NCBI GenBank assembly: GCA_030015575.1
Contig: CM057337.1
Location: 338,530,583-338,594,582 of the forward strand
Length of the DNA stretch: 64,000 nt
Source of the DNA: Agapanthus africanus
Taxonomy: Eukaryota > Streptophyta > Magnoliopsida > Asparagales > Amaryllidaceae
Reading direction: 5' to 3'
In this document: piece by piece, positions 22,063 to 33,700 of the stretch
How the letters are laid out: every line of letters starts with the position of its first letter
How positions within the stretch are numbered: position 1 is the stretch's first letter
Position numbers and translations under genes: made by a program
Notes under the pieces: model-generated
Databases searched by the model: none
What the model saw: only the letters and a program-made list of their open reading frames with translations
Told to the model about the DNA's origin: nothing

Positions 22063-24292
22063 TGTTAGTTATATGTATGCCCTAGAGGCCATTACTGTAC
22101 ATAGGATGTATATTGTAGTGGATGCTGGGACGTATATAGGGAGGACTTTCTTGCTCGACATGATAGTATGCTATCTGGTTGAACTTTACCTTAACGTGTA
22201 TACTGATTGTCTCTCTGTTACATGTTGGTAAAGCCCTTAGGATCTGTACTTGACTACCTGGACTATGATGCGGATCATACTAGTGGGGACATGGTAGTCC
22301 GTAAGTACATCCTTCAAAGTCCCTAGTCGAGGGTGTATCGAGACGGGGCATCGATATACCAGAGTAGACTAGCGTATACCTTCTCGACCCATACAGATGG
22401 GCGATGGATGATCCCATATCCATTGGTGTTTGACATCAGAGATGATATACGGGTGCTCAGTAGAGACTGGGTACACTGGACGGACTCGCCGAGAACTCCC
22501 AGATGGTATTATACCTCACGTCAGATGGCAGTTTTCTGGTGACACTGGTACAGAGTAGTCTGTTGACCCGAGATCGTCATAGAGTCTTGTGTGGTTCCCA
22601 CTGTGCTTTGATTTCCATCTTACCACGTCCAAGAGGGCGTGCAAAACGGTGGTTTTTGGGTACAGTCCCGAGTCACATGGAGGCAATGAGCGATAGGAGG
22701 GGATTCGTCTCTCCCGGTATAGGGGGTTGATGTTGTGCTGTGTTCGATTGGCTATAACAGGAAATCCCTGGCCAGGGTTGCTGAGATTTACTCGTAAGTG
22801 TTACCAGTAGTTTCTCGAATTGTTATAGACCTCATATCGACACGACTTATTGAGCTATTGGGGTCTGACGTTTACCACCCCTAGGCGAGATATGCGACAT
22901 ATCAGACGATCAGACCGGACTGTACGGTAGTGTTACTGGTCGGATTCACTGGAGTGTGAGCGGGCTTGCTTGTCGATCTTCAGATCGCTCAATACCCGGG
23001 TGGCCGTTACGTTTAGCAGACCGCTTGCGGCTTGTGGGTGTTTGATATGATCATCGCCTGCTGCCGGCGTATTGACGAGTCTTTAGAGTCCTACACAGAG
23101 GTTTCCTGGCTCAAGCGAAACGAAATAGGAGCGCATATGAGATATGTGCGGGACCGAGAATAATGCGTGTATGTGATACCGTATTCCATTCTCGCGATGA
23201 ATGTATCGATTAGGTTATATGCGATATACCCTAGTTATCGAATCAAAAGTTGATTCGATAAGCCGATACATAGGATACTGGTTGGTTATATGCGATATGA
23301 CCGGATCGTTAAATCAAGTGTTGATTTAATGATTTAATGTATAATTATATATTTGATATATTACTTTGCATTAACTAGTATTGGTTCACTTTAAATGGAT
23401 TTTCTCACTCGGGTGTGCGCATTGCATATGTGATATGATTTTTGTGCACTTGATTGTATCATGTTTGATGATACATATCTTTTTTGTTAAGTGTAATGAA
23501 TTAAACCTAGGTTAAGTAAATGATTAGGGTTTTCTTTTATTCTTTCATTTATCTTTTCATTTGCATTTAAAAGATAAATGAGAAAAGGAAAAGAAGTGAA
23601 AAATGGTGGCTAGTTTTGTTTTCAACATGAAGCTTCATGAAGCTTTCATTAAGTCACCATTTTTGTCTCATCTCCTTAACCCTAACCATTCTTTAACCTT
23701 GGTCAATTCTCTACACTTAACTTGGGTTATGTTATGATAAGAATGGATTATTCTTTTCTTTTTTAATTGAACTTATCATAACTATTATCTTCTTCTTCCT
23801 CATTTTTCTTCAAGTGAAGAAAGCAAGGTCATCAATGGTGATTGATGATAAAGAGTGAGAAATCCAATTCTAAAGTCTACCCACTTCCTATTTCTTCATC
23901 CTCTACCTCTTGCCAAGTAGTAGAGTGTGTTTCCTTCACAAGTTTTTAGGGCTTGGTGAAGGTGGAGCTTGATTTAGCGATGCCTCGACGTAGATCATCT
24001 TCGGCATGGACATCGACGACCTAGCTCGCTTTTTCTCCGACGAAGCTGACTCTAGAGCCCGGATTCCTTTTGGACAGCGGAGACGACTTCGTAGAGGAGC
24101 TATGGAGGTGGAGCACCGGATCTACAAAGGTTGTATTTCCGATATCCCATTAGTTAAGTTGTTAACTAGATTGTTATTCGCCTAGATTTCTAGCCAATGA
24201 TCCGTACACTAGGGTTTCTCGGCACCATAATTTTTGAAAATGGCATGTTCGATGCCTTGTGAGACCTCTTGAGAGTGCCTAGGAAGCCTACA
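22063..24292 (+). repeat. Element A 3' LTR (2230 bp)
   Basis: Begins TGTTAGTTATATG and ends AGCCTACA. Includes 13 bp (around GAGACGGGGCATC, near 22340) missing from the 5' LTR; the other copia LTRs also have it, so the 5' copy has the deletion. Confidence 0.97.
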
Positions 24293-24547
24293 GGTCTAGC
24301 AGACCTAGGAGACACTAGATCTAGGTGTGATTGTGCATATCTTGTTTGTGATTGCTTAAAGCCGTAAGTCCGTACATATTTCTGTAAAAATCTTTCTAAA
24401 AAAAAAAGAAGGAAAAAACCAAAAACTTTTATAAAAACTTGCCCTTTGTCGCCAAATCCATTTTTTACCCACCACCCATCATTTTCTCCATTGACGTTTT
24501 CTTACCCTCACCTTCTCCGCTTTGACTATACTAAACTCGTTTAGTGT
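24293..24547 (+). other. E untranslated leader, part 2 (right of copia A)
   Basis: Starts with GGTCT, the second copy of A's target duplication, and resumes E's leader up to its ATG. No gene is visible. Confidence 0.85.
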
Positions 24548-27500
24548 ATGTCCGCTTGGACTCGGGACACTAGCGCCCGTCTAGTCCGCGTTACGTTAGT
24601 CGCTACCGACTACGTGATCGACTCAGACGTCGATACTTCGTCCACTCCTCTTTCACCCCTTCCTTTGCCGGCCAACTCCGACGTTGACCGGAATTCTGTT
24701 CATACATCTTCACCTTCACCTTCACCAACCTCCTCTTCCGCGATGTCAGGATTTAATCCGAACATCTCTTTGACCACCCCTGGATTGGCTCCACCTCCTA
24801 CGGAGACCAATAACCCACCACACCCGCCTGTTGTAGCGCCGCCGCGAATTGCGCTCCAGGATCGTTTCTATCCCACCCGTTCTGCACTCCCCACCTGCCT
24901 TTCTCTTCCACCGGCCAATGGGGATAATTTTGAAATTAAGCCCCACTTCATCAACATGCTTCCACGATTTCATGGGCTTGAATCTGAAGATGCCTATATC
25001 TTCATCAACAAATTTCAAAACGTCTGTGCCATGATGAAAACCACCCAACTGTCGGACGATGCTATATGTCTACGGATCATTCCGTTCACTTTATGCGATC
25101 TTGCTGAAAAATGGCTGTATAGCACCGCTTCCCATTCTATAACCAGTTGGGACGAGTTTGTTAAAGCGTTTCTCAAAAAGTTCTATCCGAATCATAAAAC
25201 CGCAAGGATTCGCAATGAAATCAACCAATTCTCTCAGCTTCCTTCTGAACCCTTCTGGAAGTGCTTTGACCGGTACAAAGACCTTCTTGTTCACTGTCCT
25301 CATCACGGTATAGAGAAATGGCAACTCTGCCAAACCTTATATGAGGGCCTGAACCCAGCAACGAAGCAGTTGTTGGAAACCATCTGTCAGGGCCACTTCC
25401 TATCGAAATCTGACGAGGAAGCGTGGCAGTTCTTTGATGACCTTGCGGAGCAAACGCTACAATGGGAGAGCACCAGACCGACTTCTTCTTCTTCTACCTC
25501 CACTTCTACCGGTCAGTCTAGGGTAGGAATTCACCAACTTGATGTCTCTATTGCGATGAAAGCTGAAATGGCTGCAATAACAAGAAAGCTTGAAGCGATA
25601 GAGAGCAAATTTTCTTCTCCTGCTCCTACCCCTGTTCTCCCCCTTCGTACCATTTGCGCTTGTTGTTCCGATCCTTCTCACTTGACCGAAGAGTGTCATT
25701 ACAATCCACCATCGCAAGGACAGGATCAGGTTAATGCTGCATTTCAGCAAAGACCGAGGAATGATCCATACTCTTCCACCTACAATCCCGGTTGGAGGAA
25801 CCACCCCAATTTCGTCTGGAATCAGAATCAGAATCAATTCCAAGGCAACAATTTCCAAAAGGCCCCTCCACCGCAACAACAAGCGCAACAACAAACTCAA
25901 CATCAATTTCAGCAGCCCTTCCAACCCCAACCTTTTCAAAATCAGACGAACAACTTTGCACCCAACAATTCTTTTCCACCAAACAACTTTGTTCCGTCAA
26001 ACAACGATAAGGTTTCCTCGCTCGAACGAAGTCTGGAGGCGTTCGTTAAACAATCGACCCAATCCACTGCCAACATCCAGTCTTCCATTCAGTCCTTAGT
26101 GCAACACACTACCGCACACGGGCAAAGCATCAAGACCATCGAGGCCCAGATTGCACAGCTGAACGCGGCCTTAAGCGAGCGAGAGAAGGGGAAGCTCCCG
26201 TCCCAGCCACTCCCAAATCCCGGTCACCCACATAATGCACATGTTGCTCTTGAACAACAGAACCATAATGTGAGTGCCGTGACCACACTGAGATCGGGAA
26301 GGATGCTGCAAAACAACATTGGCAAACGGATCAACGATGACACCCCGGCCGCCGCTTCTTCTTCTTCTCCTGCTTCTTCGTCTTCTGAGCCTCTTCTCCG
26401 TTCTTCACAAGGCTCTCCTTCCTCTTCTTCTGCTCTGAACGGACCCGCTTCTCACTCCACGAAAACACCTATTCTGGGATCCGTTCCAACTCCACAATCT
26501 CCTCCTCCAGCATTAGGCTCAACCAATTTTCAAAATGTTCCATTTCCAAACCGGTTGAGGTCTAATAAACAAAATCCTCAAATGGAGAAGATTCTGGAGT
26601 TATTCAAGCAGGTTAACATTAACATTCCTCTTTTAGATGCTGTCCAACAAGTCCCATCCTACGCGAAAATCTTAAAGGACTTGTGCACGAAAAAGAGGAA
26701 GTCTCAGGTACCAAAGAAAGTTTTCTTGGCTAGTGCTGTGAGTGATGCTCTTACCCAATCTTTACCACAAAAACGGAAGGACCCTGGCTGTCCTACGATT
26801 TCAATTACCATTGGGGATAAGAACATCAACCGCGCACTATTAGATCTTGGTGCCAGTGTTAACCTGCTTCCGTATTCAGTATACGAGCAATTAGGCGTCG
26901 GAGAGCTGAAACCCATGCACTGCACTCTCCAAATGGCCGACCGATCGATCACCCATCCTAGGGGTGAGCTAGAGGATGTGTTAATAAAAGTCGGGGACTT
27001 CATATTCCCCGTTGACTTCATTGTATTAGACACACAGCCTGTAGCTAACCCCCGGAATCAAATTCCGGTGATACTCGGTCGCCCATTTCTTGCAATCTCA
27101 AATGCTGTGATCAATTGTCGCAATGGTTCGATGAACCTCTCTTTTGGAAACATGACGATTGAACTCAACATTTTTAGGTTGGGGAATCAGCCCGCCGAAC
27201 CTAATGCTCATATACTGGACGTCTGCTCAATCCAGGAGATCACCCCAGAAGAGTGTGAATTCGAGGAGTTTCTGTTTGATCATGATAATCTTGACGCCAC
27301 TAGTGCGTTTCTCTTCGAACCTGCTGCTGTTTCTGCGCCCGACAACGACTACGAGTGTTTCACGTTTTCAAACGATCTTAGCCGCGCTCAACCCGAGTTT
27401 GAATCTTTCGAATTTCCGGATGAGTTACCTGAACCATCCGACTCGGTCGCCTACACTCGTTTCGAACCTTTGCTGCTGTCCTTTGAGTTCGAGACCTCTG

Positions 27501-28432
27501 CACCAATCCTGCCTTCCATCGTTTCACCTCCAACGCTCGAACTCAAGCCTTTGCCGTCTCACCTTAAGTATGCTTACTTAGGTGAGAACGAGACCCTCCC
27601 TGTCATCATTTTGGCTTCTCTAGCTCCCGAGCAAGAGAAAGCCCTTCTCGCGGTCTTGCACAGCAACAGGCAAGCTTTTGGCTGGTCCATGGCGGACATC
27701 AAGGGGATTAGTCCCCTGATCGTTGAGCATCACATTCATCTGATGGATGATGCCAAACCAGCCCGGGATCCACAAAGACGTCTCAATCCAGTCATGAAAG
27801 AGGCTGTGAAGAAGAAGATCGTAAAATGTCTAGATAATGGTATCATTTACCCTATCTCTGATAGCCAGTGGGTTAGCCCCATTCATGTTGTCCCCAAGAA
27901 GTCGGGCATCACGGTCATAACCAACGAGGCGAACGAGTTAATCCCTACTCGCACCCAAACTGGGTGGCGAGTATGCATCGATTACAGAAAACTCAACGCC
28001 GCAACGCGGAAAGACCACTTTCCGCTATCTTTCATTGACCAGATGCTTGAACGATTGGCCGGACACGAGTACTACTGTTTTCTTGATGGCTACTCCGGCT
28101 ATAATCAAATTCCCATCGCCAAAAAAGACCAGGACAAGACCACTTTCACTTGTCCTTTCGGCACGTTTGCATATCGACGCATGCCCTTTGGGTTATGCAA
28201 TGCGCCCGCTACCTTCCAGCGGTGTATGATGGGAATTTTCTCAGACATGGTGGAAAAATTTCTGGAGATTTTCATGGATGACTTCTCCATCTTCGGCGAT
28301 TCCTTCAACGAGTGTTTGCTGCATCTTGACGCTGTCCTTACTCGATGTAAGGACAAGAATCTCACTTTGAATTGGGAGAAATGCCACTTCATGGTGCGCG
28401 AAGGTATTGTCTTAGGACATATCATCTCGTAA
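24548..28432 (+). CDS. gag-pol: E gag-protease-RT open frame (stop inside RT)
   Basis: Main polyprotein frame of E, 1294 codons from the first ATG. A Ser/Pro-rich N-terminus is followed by an Athila-type gag domain (about residues 130-300, with WLYSTASHSITSWDEF), then CACCSDPSHLTEEC, which fits a CX2CX4HX4C knuckle. A Gln/Asn-rich and Ser-rich linker leads to an aspartic protease (LLDLGASVNLLP, Asp near 766). RT runs from about 1080, with WVSPIHVVPKK, DGYSGYNQI and FMDDFS near 1241-1246, where F-M-D-D replaces the usual YxDD, as in Athila relatives. A TAA at 28430-28432 ends the frame just after LGHIIS; the same frame stays open beyond it. Gag and protease could still be made. Confidence 0.88.
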   Translation: MSAWTRDTSARLVRVTLVATDYVIDSDVDTSSTPLSPLPLPANSDVDRNSVHTSSPSPSPTSSSAMSGFNPNISLTTPGLAPPPTETNNPPHPPVVAPPRIALQDRFYPTRSALPTCLSLPPANGDNFEIKPHFINMLPRFHGLESEDAYIFINKFQNVCAMMKTTQLSDDAICLRIIPFTLCDLAEKWLYSTASHSITSWDEFVKAFLKKFYPNHKTARIRNEINQFSQLPSEPFWKCFDRYKDLLVHCPHHGIEKWQLCQTLYEGLNPATKQLLETICQGHFLSKSDEEAWQFFDDLAEQTLQWESTRPTSSSSTSTSTGQSRVGIHQLDVSIAMKAEMAAITRKLEAIESKFSSPAPTPVLPLRTICACCSDPSHLTEECHYNPPSQGQDQVNAAFQQRPRNDPYSSTYNPGWRNHPNFVWNQNQNQFQGNNFQKAPPPQQQAQQQTQHQFQQPFQPQPFQNQTNNFAPNNSFPPNNFVPSNNDKVSSLERSLEAFVKQSTQSTANIQSSIQSLVQHTTAHGQSIKTIEAQIAQLNAALSEREKGKLPSQPLPNPGHPHNAHVALEQQNHNVSAVTTLRSGRMLQNNIGKRINDDTPAAASSSSPASSSSEPLLRSSQGSPSSSSALNGPASHSTKTPILGSVPTPQSPPPALGSTNFQNVPFPNRLRSNKQNPQMEKILELFKQVNINIPLLDAVQQVPSYAKILKDLCTKKRKSQVPKKVFLASAVSDALTQSLPQKRKDPGCPTISITIGDKNINRALLDLGASVNLLPYSVYEQLGVGELKPMHCTLQMADRSITHPRGELEDVLIKVGDFIFPVDFIVLDTQPVANPRNQIPVILGRPFLAISNAVINCRNGSMNLSFGNMTIELNIFRLGNQPAEPNAHILDVCSIQEITPEECEFEEFLFDHDNLDATSAFLFEPAAVSAPDNDYECFTFSNDLSRAQPEFESFEFPDELPEPSDSVAYTRFEPLLLSFEFETSAPILPSIVSPPTLELKPLPSHLKYAYLGENETLPVIILASLAPEQEKALLAVLHSNRQAFGWSMADIKGISPLIVEHHIHLMDDAKPARDPQRRLNPVMKEAVKKKIVKCLDNGIIYPISDSQWVSPIHVVPKKSGITVITNEANELIPTRTQTGWRVCIDYRKLNAATRKDHFPLSFIDQMLERLAGHEYYCFLDGYSGYNQIPIAKKDQDKTTFTCPFGTFAYRRMPFGLCNAPATFQRCMMGIFSDMVEKFLEIFMDDFSIFGDSFNECLLHLDAVLTRCKDKNLTLNWEKCHFMVREGIVLGHIIS

Positions 28433-29227
28433 AATGGCATAGAGGTTGACAAAGCAAAGATTGAGGTCATTTCCAATCTGCCTCCTCCCCGATGCGTCAG
28501 AGATATCCGAGCCTTCCTTGGCCATGCCGGTTTCTATAGACGGTTCATCAAGGACTTTAGCAAGATTGCTAGGCCCTTGACTCTTTTGCTGGCCAAGGAT
28601 ACGCCATTCAACTTCAACTCGAGCTGTGTGACTGCATTCGAGTCATTGAAAAGCTCACTCACTTCTGCTCCTGTTCTTTCTTCACCTGACTGGACGCACC
28701 CATTTGAGATTATGTGCGATGCATCCGACTTTGCCATTGGTACTGTCTTTGGACAACACATCAACAAGATGCCGCACGTAATCTATTATGCGAGCCGAAC
28801 CCTGAACGACGCCCAACTCAATTATACAACAACTGAGAAGGAATTCTTAGCTGTTGTATTTGCTTTAGAAAAGTTCAGGCCCTACCTCATCGGCTCTCCA
28901 GTCATTGTCTACACTGACCATTCTGCTCTGCGCCATCTTTTTGCGAAGAAAGATGCAAAATCTCGGTTAATCCGTTGGATCCTCTTGCTTCAAGAGTTTG
29001 ACCTTGTCATTAAGGACAAACGAGGATGTGAAAACGTGGTTGCCGACCATCTCTCCCGACTTCCTTCTTCGCCTTCGCTTCCAATTCCGATCAACGACGT
29101 TTTCCCGGATGAACAGCTTTTGACAGTATCTTGCGAACCCTGGTTCGCAGATATTGTGAACTATTTGGCCACAGGATTACTACCGACTGAATGGTCAAGT
29201 CAGGACAGACTTCGCTTCTTATCCTAA
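28433..29227 (+). pseudogene. E RT C-terminus and RNase H, cut off by in-frame stops
   Basis: Continues in the same frame as the upstream polyprotein with no frameshift. It encodes the RT thumb ([15 protein letters not shown]) and RNase H ([25 protein letters not shown], then the tether to integrase with [10 protein letters not shown]). It is separated from RT by TAA at 28430 and from integrase by TAA at 29225. Both stops are single codons in otherwise intact sequence. Without readthrough this part is not translated as polyprotein. Confidence 0.85.
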
Positions 29228-30430
29228 GTAAAACACTTTTACTTGGACGAACCCTATTTGTTCAAGTACTGTCCCGACCAGATTATTCGTCGGTGTGTCC
29301 CTGACGAGGAATTCAAGAGTGTGCTGTCATTTTGCCACGATCAAGCATGTGGCGGGCATTTTGGGCCCAGAAAGACAGCTGAGAAGATCTTGCAATGTGG
29401 TTTCTACTGGCCACAACTCTTCAAAGACGCTCATGACTATTGCAAGACTTGCTCCCGGTGCCAACACATGGGCCGGATATCCCGGAGGAACGAGATGCCG
29501 CTCCAACCGATCTTGGTTGTGGAGATTTTCGATGTTTGGGGGATAGATTTCATGGGGCCGTTTCCCAGCTCTTTCGGGAACTTGTACATCCTTCTCGCTG
29601 TTGATTACGTCTCTAAATGGGTTGAGGCTGTGCCCAGCCGGACTAACGACAAGAAGGTTGTCGTTAGGTTCCTTAAAGAAAACATTTTCTCCCGTTTTGG
29701 GCACCCCCGAGCGATCATTAGCGACAATGGAAGTCATTTCTGCAACAAGACTTTCGAAGCCTTGATGCGGAAATACTCCATTAATCATAAGCTCTCTATG
29801 CCTTACCACCCCCAAACCTGCGGGCAGGCCGAAGTTTCAAATCGTCAAATCAAGCAGATACTGGAGAAGACGGTTTCCAAGAACTGTAAGGATTGGTCGT
29901 TGAAACTCACTGATGCCCTTTGGGCCTTTCGAACCGCTTATAAGACCGACCTTGGCATGTCTCCCTATCGGCTTGTGTACGGAAAAGCCTGCCATCTACC
30001 TGTCGAAATAGAGCATCGCGCATTTTGGGCGATAAAAGAGTTGAATCTGTCTCTCGAAGATGCGGGCAGCCATCGGAAGCTGCAGTTGAACGAATTAAAC
30101 GAGCTTAGGGATGAGGCTTACGATAACGCGGTTGTCATTAAGAACCGAACGAAGGTGTTTCACGATAAACACCTTTTGCGCAAAACCTTCGTACCTGGTC
30201 AGCAGGTACTGCTTTACGACACCCGACTTCACTTCCATCCAGGAAAGCTCAGATCTCGCTGGAAAGGGCCGTATTTTGTGCGGAATGTGTATCCGCATGG
30301 CGCTGTGGATTTGGAAAATCCAAAGGACGGTTCATTTTTCAAAGTGAACGGACACCGACTAAAACCGTACCTTAGCGCCGAACCAACAGAGGAGCTCCTG
30401 TTCTTACAGGAGCCGGTTTACCCTGCATGA
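29228..30430 (+). pseudogene. E integrase segment downstream of in-frame stop
   Basis: Same frame as gag-pol, open for about 400 codons to TGA at 30430. It has the HHCC zinc-binding region ([13 protein letters not shown] then CKTCSRC) and a DDE catalytic core: Asp in GIDFMGPF, Asp in IISDNGSHF and Glu in GQAEVSNRQ. The C-terminus ([28 protein letters not shown]) is the usual gypsy GPY/F-type end. No chromodomain is seen, as expected for Athila rather than chromoviruses. It is intact in itself but cut off by the stop at 29225. Confidence 0.87.
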
Positions 30431-32125
30431 TCTTCCTCTGCCTACATCCAAACTTCGGTTATCCAGCCAAGAACAAGTGGACACTGTTCCAAATAAGTTT
30501 GGGGGTATGTACAAACCATTTTGTATATATTTGTGTATATTCTTTTTTTTTTCCTCTTTTCTTTAAAAACAAAAACAAAAAAATAAAAAATTGTGTATCG
30601 CTAACCAACATTTTTGACCCTTCAAATGATCTCTTCATGCAATGACAGTGAGGACACTGTCCAGTTTAAGTTTGGGGGTACGCTCGGTACGCATTTCTTA
30701 CCTTCGCATTCATATGTATATTTTGCATCTGCATATTAAAATCCATAAAATCCATAAAAATCTAAAAATTTTCTAAAAACATAAAAACTTTTCTGTCAAG
30801 TTAGCTAGTGGGAGAACTCTGATTCAACATTTCGACGGTTTTGTTTGAAAAAATAGGAATAACTAAATCTTATGTTTAGATTTTGAAAACCTGAAAGATA
30901 ACTCTCCTTTAAAGTTAACTATAGCTGATATACGTCTTTACATCACACTACACGTGTCGTGAGTTTTTGGAAATTAGATGACAAGTCTTTTATGTTTAAG
31001 AACTTTTAAACGGATCAATGATTTTCTAAGGATCAAATAGGTTTGTTCTGAAATAAGTAATGTCAAGAATAGTTTATGAAGTAAAGCAAATATGAAGGAA
31101 TGTTATTGACGCCGTAATGGGAACTAAGTCTGAAAAATAACCCATCTGAAACTTGATTGGAATGATTACACACCGAACCCACTAAACACGTCTTTTATCC
31201 GAAAAAATAATTGAACTGCCGGTTATATCTCCGTTCGTATTAAATCATATGATTTTCACGCCAAATTGTCTTTTGTTTTTGGACCTAGGTAACTTGAGTA
31301 ATTAAGTCCGCTGGGGTGTTTCTACACCTAATGCCCTAAAACCAACTGGTTTGGGTGCATTGGCCCAAAGCTCGCTAAGAAGCCTAGAAAGTCCAGATAA
31401 AAACAAAATCAAGCAAGTGTTCTCTCCGAGTTAAAATTCCTAACGGTTCTGTGTGTGAGAATAATCTTGATAAAAGACAGGCTTTTAAAAAAAAATTTAG
31501 CGGAGATATGAAGGTTTTACTCTATGATAAAGACTATTGCACGTTCACAGAGGTGTGTATGAAATGAAAACAAGAAAAAGGTGGAGTGAAGAATAAGACT
31601 TAGTTCCTGTTAAGGAAGATAGAAATTCTGAAGTTGAAACCTTACTGGAAAACGAAACTTGAAAAATGCTTAACTCTTTATAAAACTTATGTGATCCTTT
31701 TAAAATTGTTATCTGGGCTTTATTGTGCGACATGATGACTTTAATCGATCCTTCTGGAACTTAACGACACTATTTGCACTGCACGTAAAGACATATAAAA
31801 TCTGTAGTTAAATAAGAAGCGAGGTGTGAAAAATAAAGGTTCGATGGTCTAGACTTAGGATTATAGAATTGTTATTTTCTGAAACAAAACTTTAGGGTTT
31901 GAATCTTAGTTATTTTACAAAACCAACTTGACCGGATTTTGTGGGTAGTATCCGCTGAAAACCCTCAGGAGACAACACTCCTCCTACTAGGGACACCTAG
32001 AGGTTTAACGGCTTGTTGCACATGCTCAGTGCAATCGCGTTCCCTGCGAAAGTGAGGTTAGGAAATTTTTTTTGTGAATAAATTGGCTTTGCTCAGGACG
32101 AGCAAATGATAAGTTTGGGGGTATT
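30431..32125 (+). other. E 3' untranslated region with three purine-tract-like motifs
   Basis: No env-like or other frame of note. AAGTTTGGGGGTA occurs at 30495-30507, 30668-30680 and 32111-32123; the last abuts the 3' LTR and is the functional tract position. A perfect hairpin, GACAGTG-AGGA-CACTGTC (30644-30661), stands 6 nt before the middle tract. The same arrangement is found inverted in H. The rest (about 30700-32100) is AT-rich with nothing recognisable. Confidence 0.75.
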
Positions 32126-33695
32126 TGTTCATATCAGATTTTTGCATTTTCATACCGCCCAATTTTTATCACATTGCTTATCGGTAGGTACTCTTGAGCC
32201 GTGTTTGCTAGTCAATTGCAGGATACAGGTTCTCGGTTCTAAAACGGTGAAATTCATGGAAAACACGTCAAAAATCCGGGTTCCTTCCAACCACAGATAA
32301 AACACGGGTCTCCGCTCTTTATCCGTCTATTGCCACACACCAGTTTAGGAGACAAAATGGCAAATCGATTGTCACCTTTATGCACAAGGCTCAATGGCAA
32401 CACAAGTTCCAAGAAATCTACGCGGAGCTCAAGAAAATCTTGACAAAAAGTCCACCTTTCCCTCAACAGAAATTCTGGAAGAAATGTGGAAGTATTTTCA
32501 GAAAATACATGTTCCAGACAAGAGGGGACAGCAGACCAGGGAAGTACCAAGAAGCCCATGCCCTGACTCCACCAGAGTGCGGCGGATCCGCGGCATAAGA
32601 AGGCTTAGGCCGCGGATCCGCGGCCATACTGTGGAGTCAGGGCATGGGCTTTCAGGGGTAGTTTGGAACTTTTGTAAAGAGGCAGTTTGTTGCCCTAGAT
32701 TTCATTTTCCCTGCCTATAAATAGCCCAGAACTTTGTGAAGGAAAGGGGTCCATAATCTTGTATTTTCTTTTCTAGGTTTAGTTGTGTTTCTTCTTCCTC
32801 TTCTCATCTCTTCTCCATTAAAACTTGTAGTGAGCTTTGTGAGTGAAGAATGATGAATAAAGAAGACTCTTTTGCTATTATATCTTGTCTTGTTCTTTTA
32901 TAATTGCTTGTAATTTTAATTTGTTAACTAGTTGTTGTTATTTCTTGTTGTTTCTTTCTTTTCTCTTTTTCTTTATCCTTAAAACGACCATGATGCTTAC
33001 GCTTGATCCTCGCCAAGGTGAGGTCGCAAATAGCTAGTTGTTATCTTCTAATCTCTTCTTTCTATCTTCCTCTTTTGTTTTGTTTTATTTTTCCGTATCA
33101 TGATGTGTGAGTAGTTTCATACTTGTTAGGGTAGGATAAGGGAAGTTTGAGAGAAGGAAATCTCTCTCACTCTTTCCTTGCCCAACAGCTTAATTCGACT
33201 CCCGTTAATTGAACCACAATCCGCTCCTTACGGCACCCTATCCTACATGATAGCGGTGATTCCGTAGTGAGACCGGTTGTGGTTGAATTAACCGGAGGTT
33301 ATGGCTAAGAGCCAAGAACGGACGGACAAGCACCAAAAGGAAGAACTTATGCGTTGGAAAGCCTAGCTTATACTCGCAAGTTCCTTCCTAGTCGTGCTAA
33401 TCCCCGTTGTTGCCGATTACCGTAACACCGATATTAAGAGGGGCAACGAAAGATGTGGGAGACTCCTAACTCAAACTAACCTAATCCTAACCCTAACAAG
33501 CTCTCTTTACATATCATTTTACCGCTTAACTAATCACAAAAAAATCTGAAAAACTGGACTTAACTCGTTAAAGCACATAGAAAAAGATTCCCATCTCCCT
33601 GCGGACGACCCGTACTCAACCGGCTAGCTATGAGCGAAACCGTCTTGATTGCGGTATTTAACTAAAACTTGAACACGCAGAATCCCTAACAATCA
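32126..33695 (+). repeat. Element E 3' LTR (1570 bp)
   Basis: Same length as the 5' LTR and about 99% identical by eye. It is followed by CTGCA, the target duplication. TATA box at 32716-32723, inverted repeat at 32553-32650. Confidence 0.97.
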
Positions 33696-33700
33696 CTGCA

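Larger units (their letters stand above)
13892..24292 (+). mobile_element. Element A: gag-less Angela-like copia with decayed pol
   Basis: LTRs at 13892-16108 and 22063-24292 flank a 5.95-kb interior. GGTCT precedes (13887-13891) and follows (24293-24297) the element, a perfect duplication inside E's leader. The 2217- and 2230-bp LTRs differ by one 13-bp indel and about 25 substitutions by eye (near 1%). The interior has a Met-tRNA primer site, a 3.1-kb structured leader, a ruined pol without gag, and a purine tract. The contrast between fresh LTRs and wrecked pol suggests movement by proteins supplied in trans. Confidence 0.97.
11287..33695 (+). mobile_element. Element E: Athila-type Ty3/gypsy retrotransposon carrying nested copia A
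   Basis: Two LTRs of exactly 1570 bp (11287-12856 and 32126-33695) flank one interior. The flanks are CTGCA (11282-11286) and CTGCA (33696-33700), a perfect 5-bp duplication. By eye the LTRs differ at about 14 sites (near 1%), so insertion is fairly recent. The primer site is of the Asp-tRNA type and the polyprotein order is gag, protease, RT, RNase H, integrase, as in the Athila group. Copia A splits the leader, and two in-frame stops interrupt pol. No env-like frame follows pol. Confidence 0.97.

Noticed and set aside
30431-32125. Possible env-like gene downstream of E integrase, as in some Athila elements
   Set aside because: No frame of useful length, signal peptide or membrane segment found.
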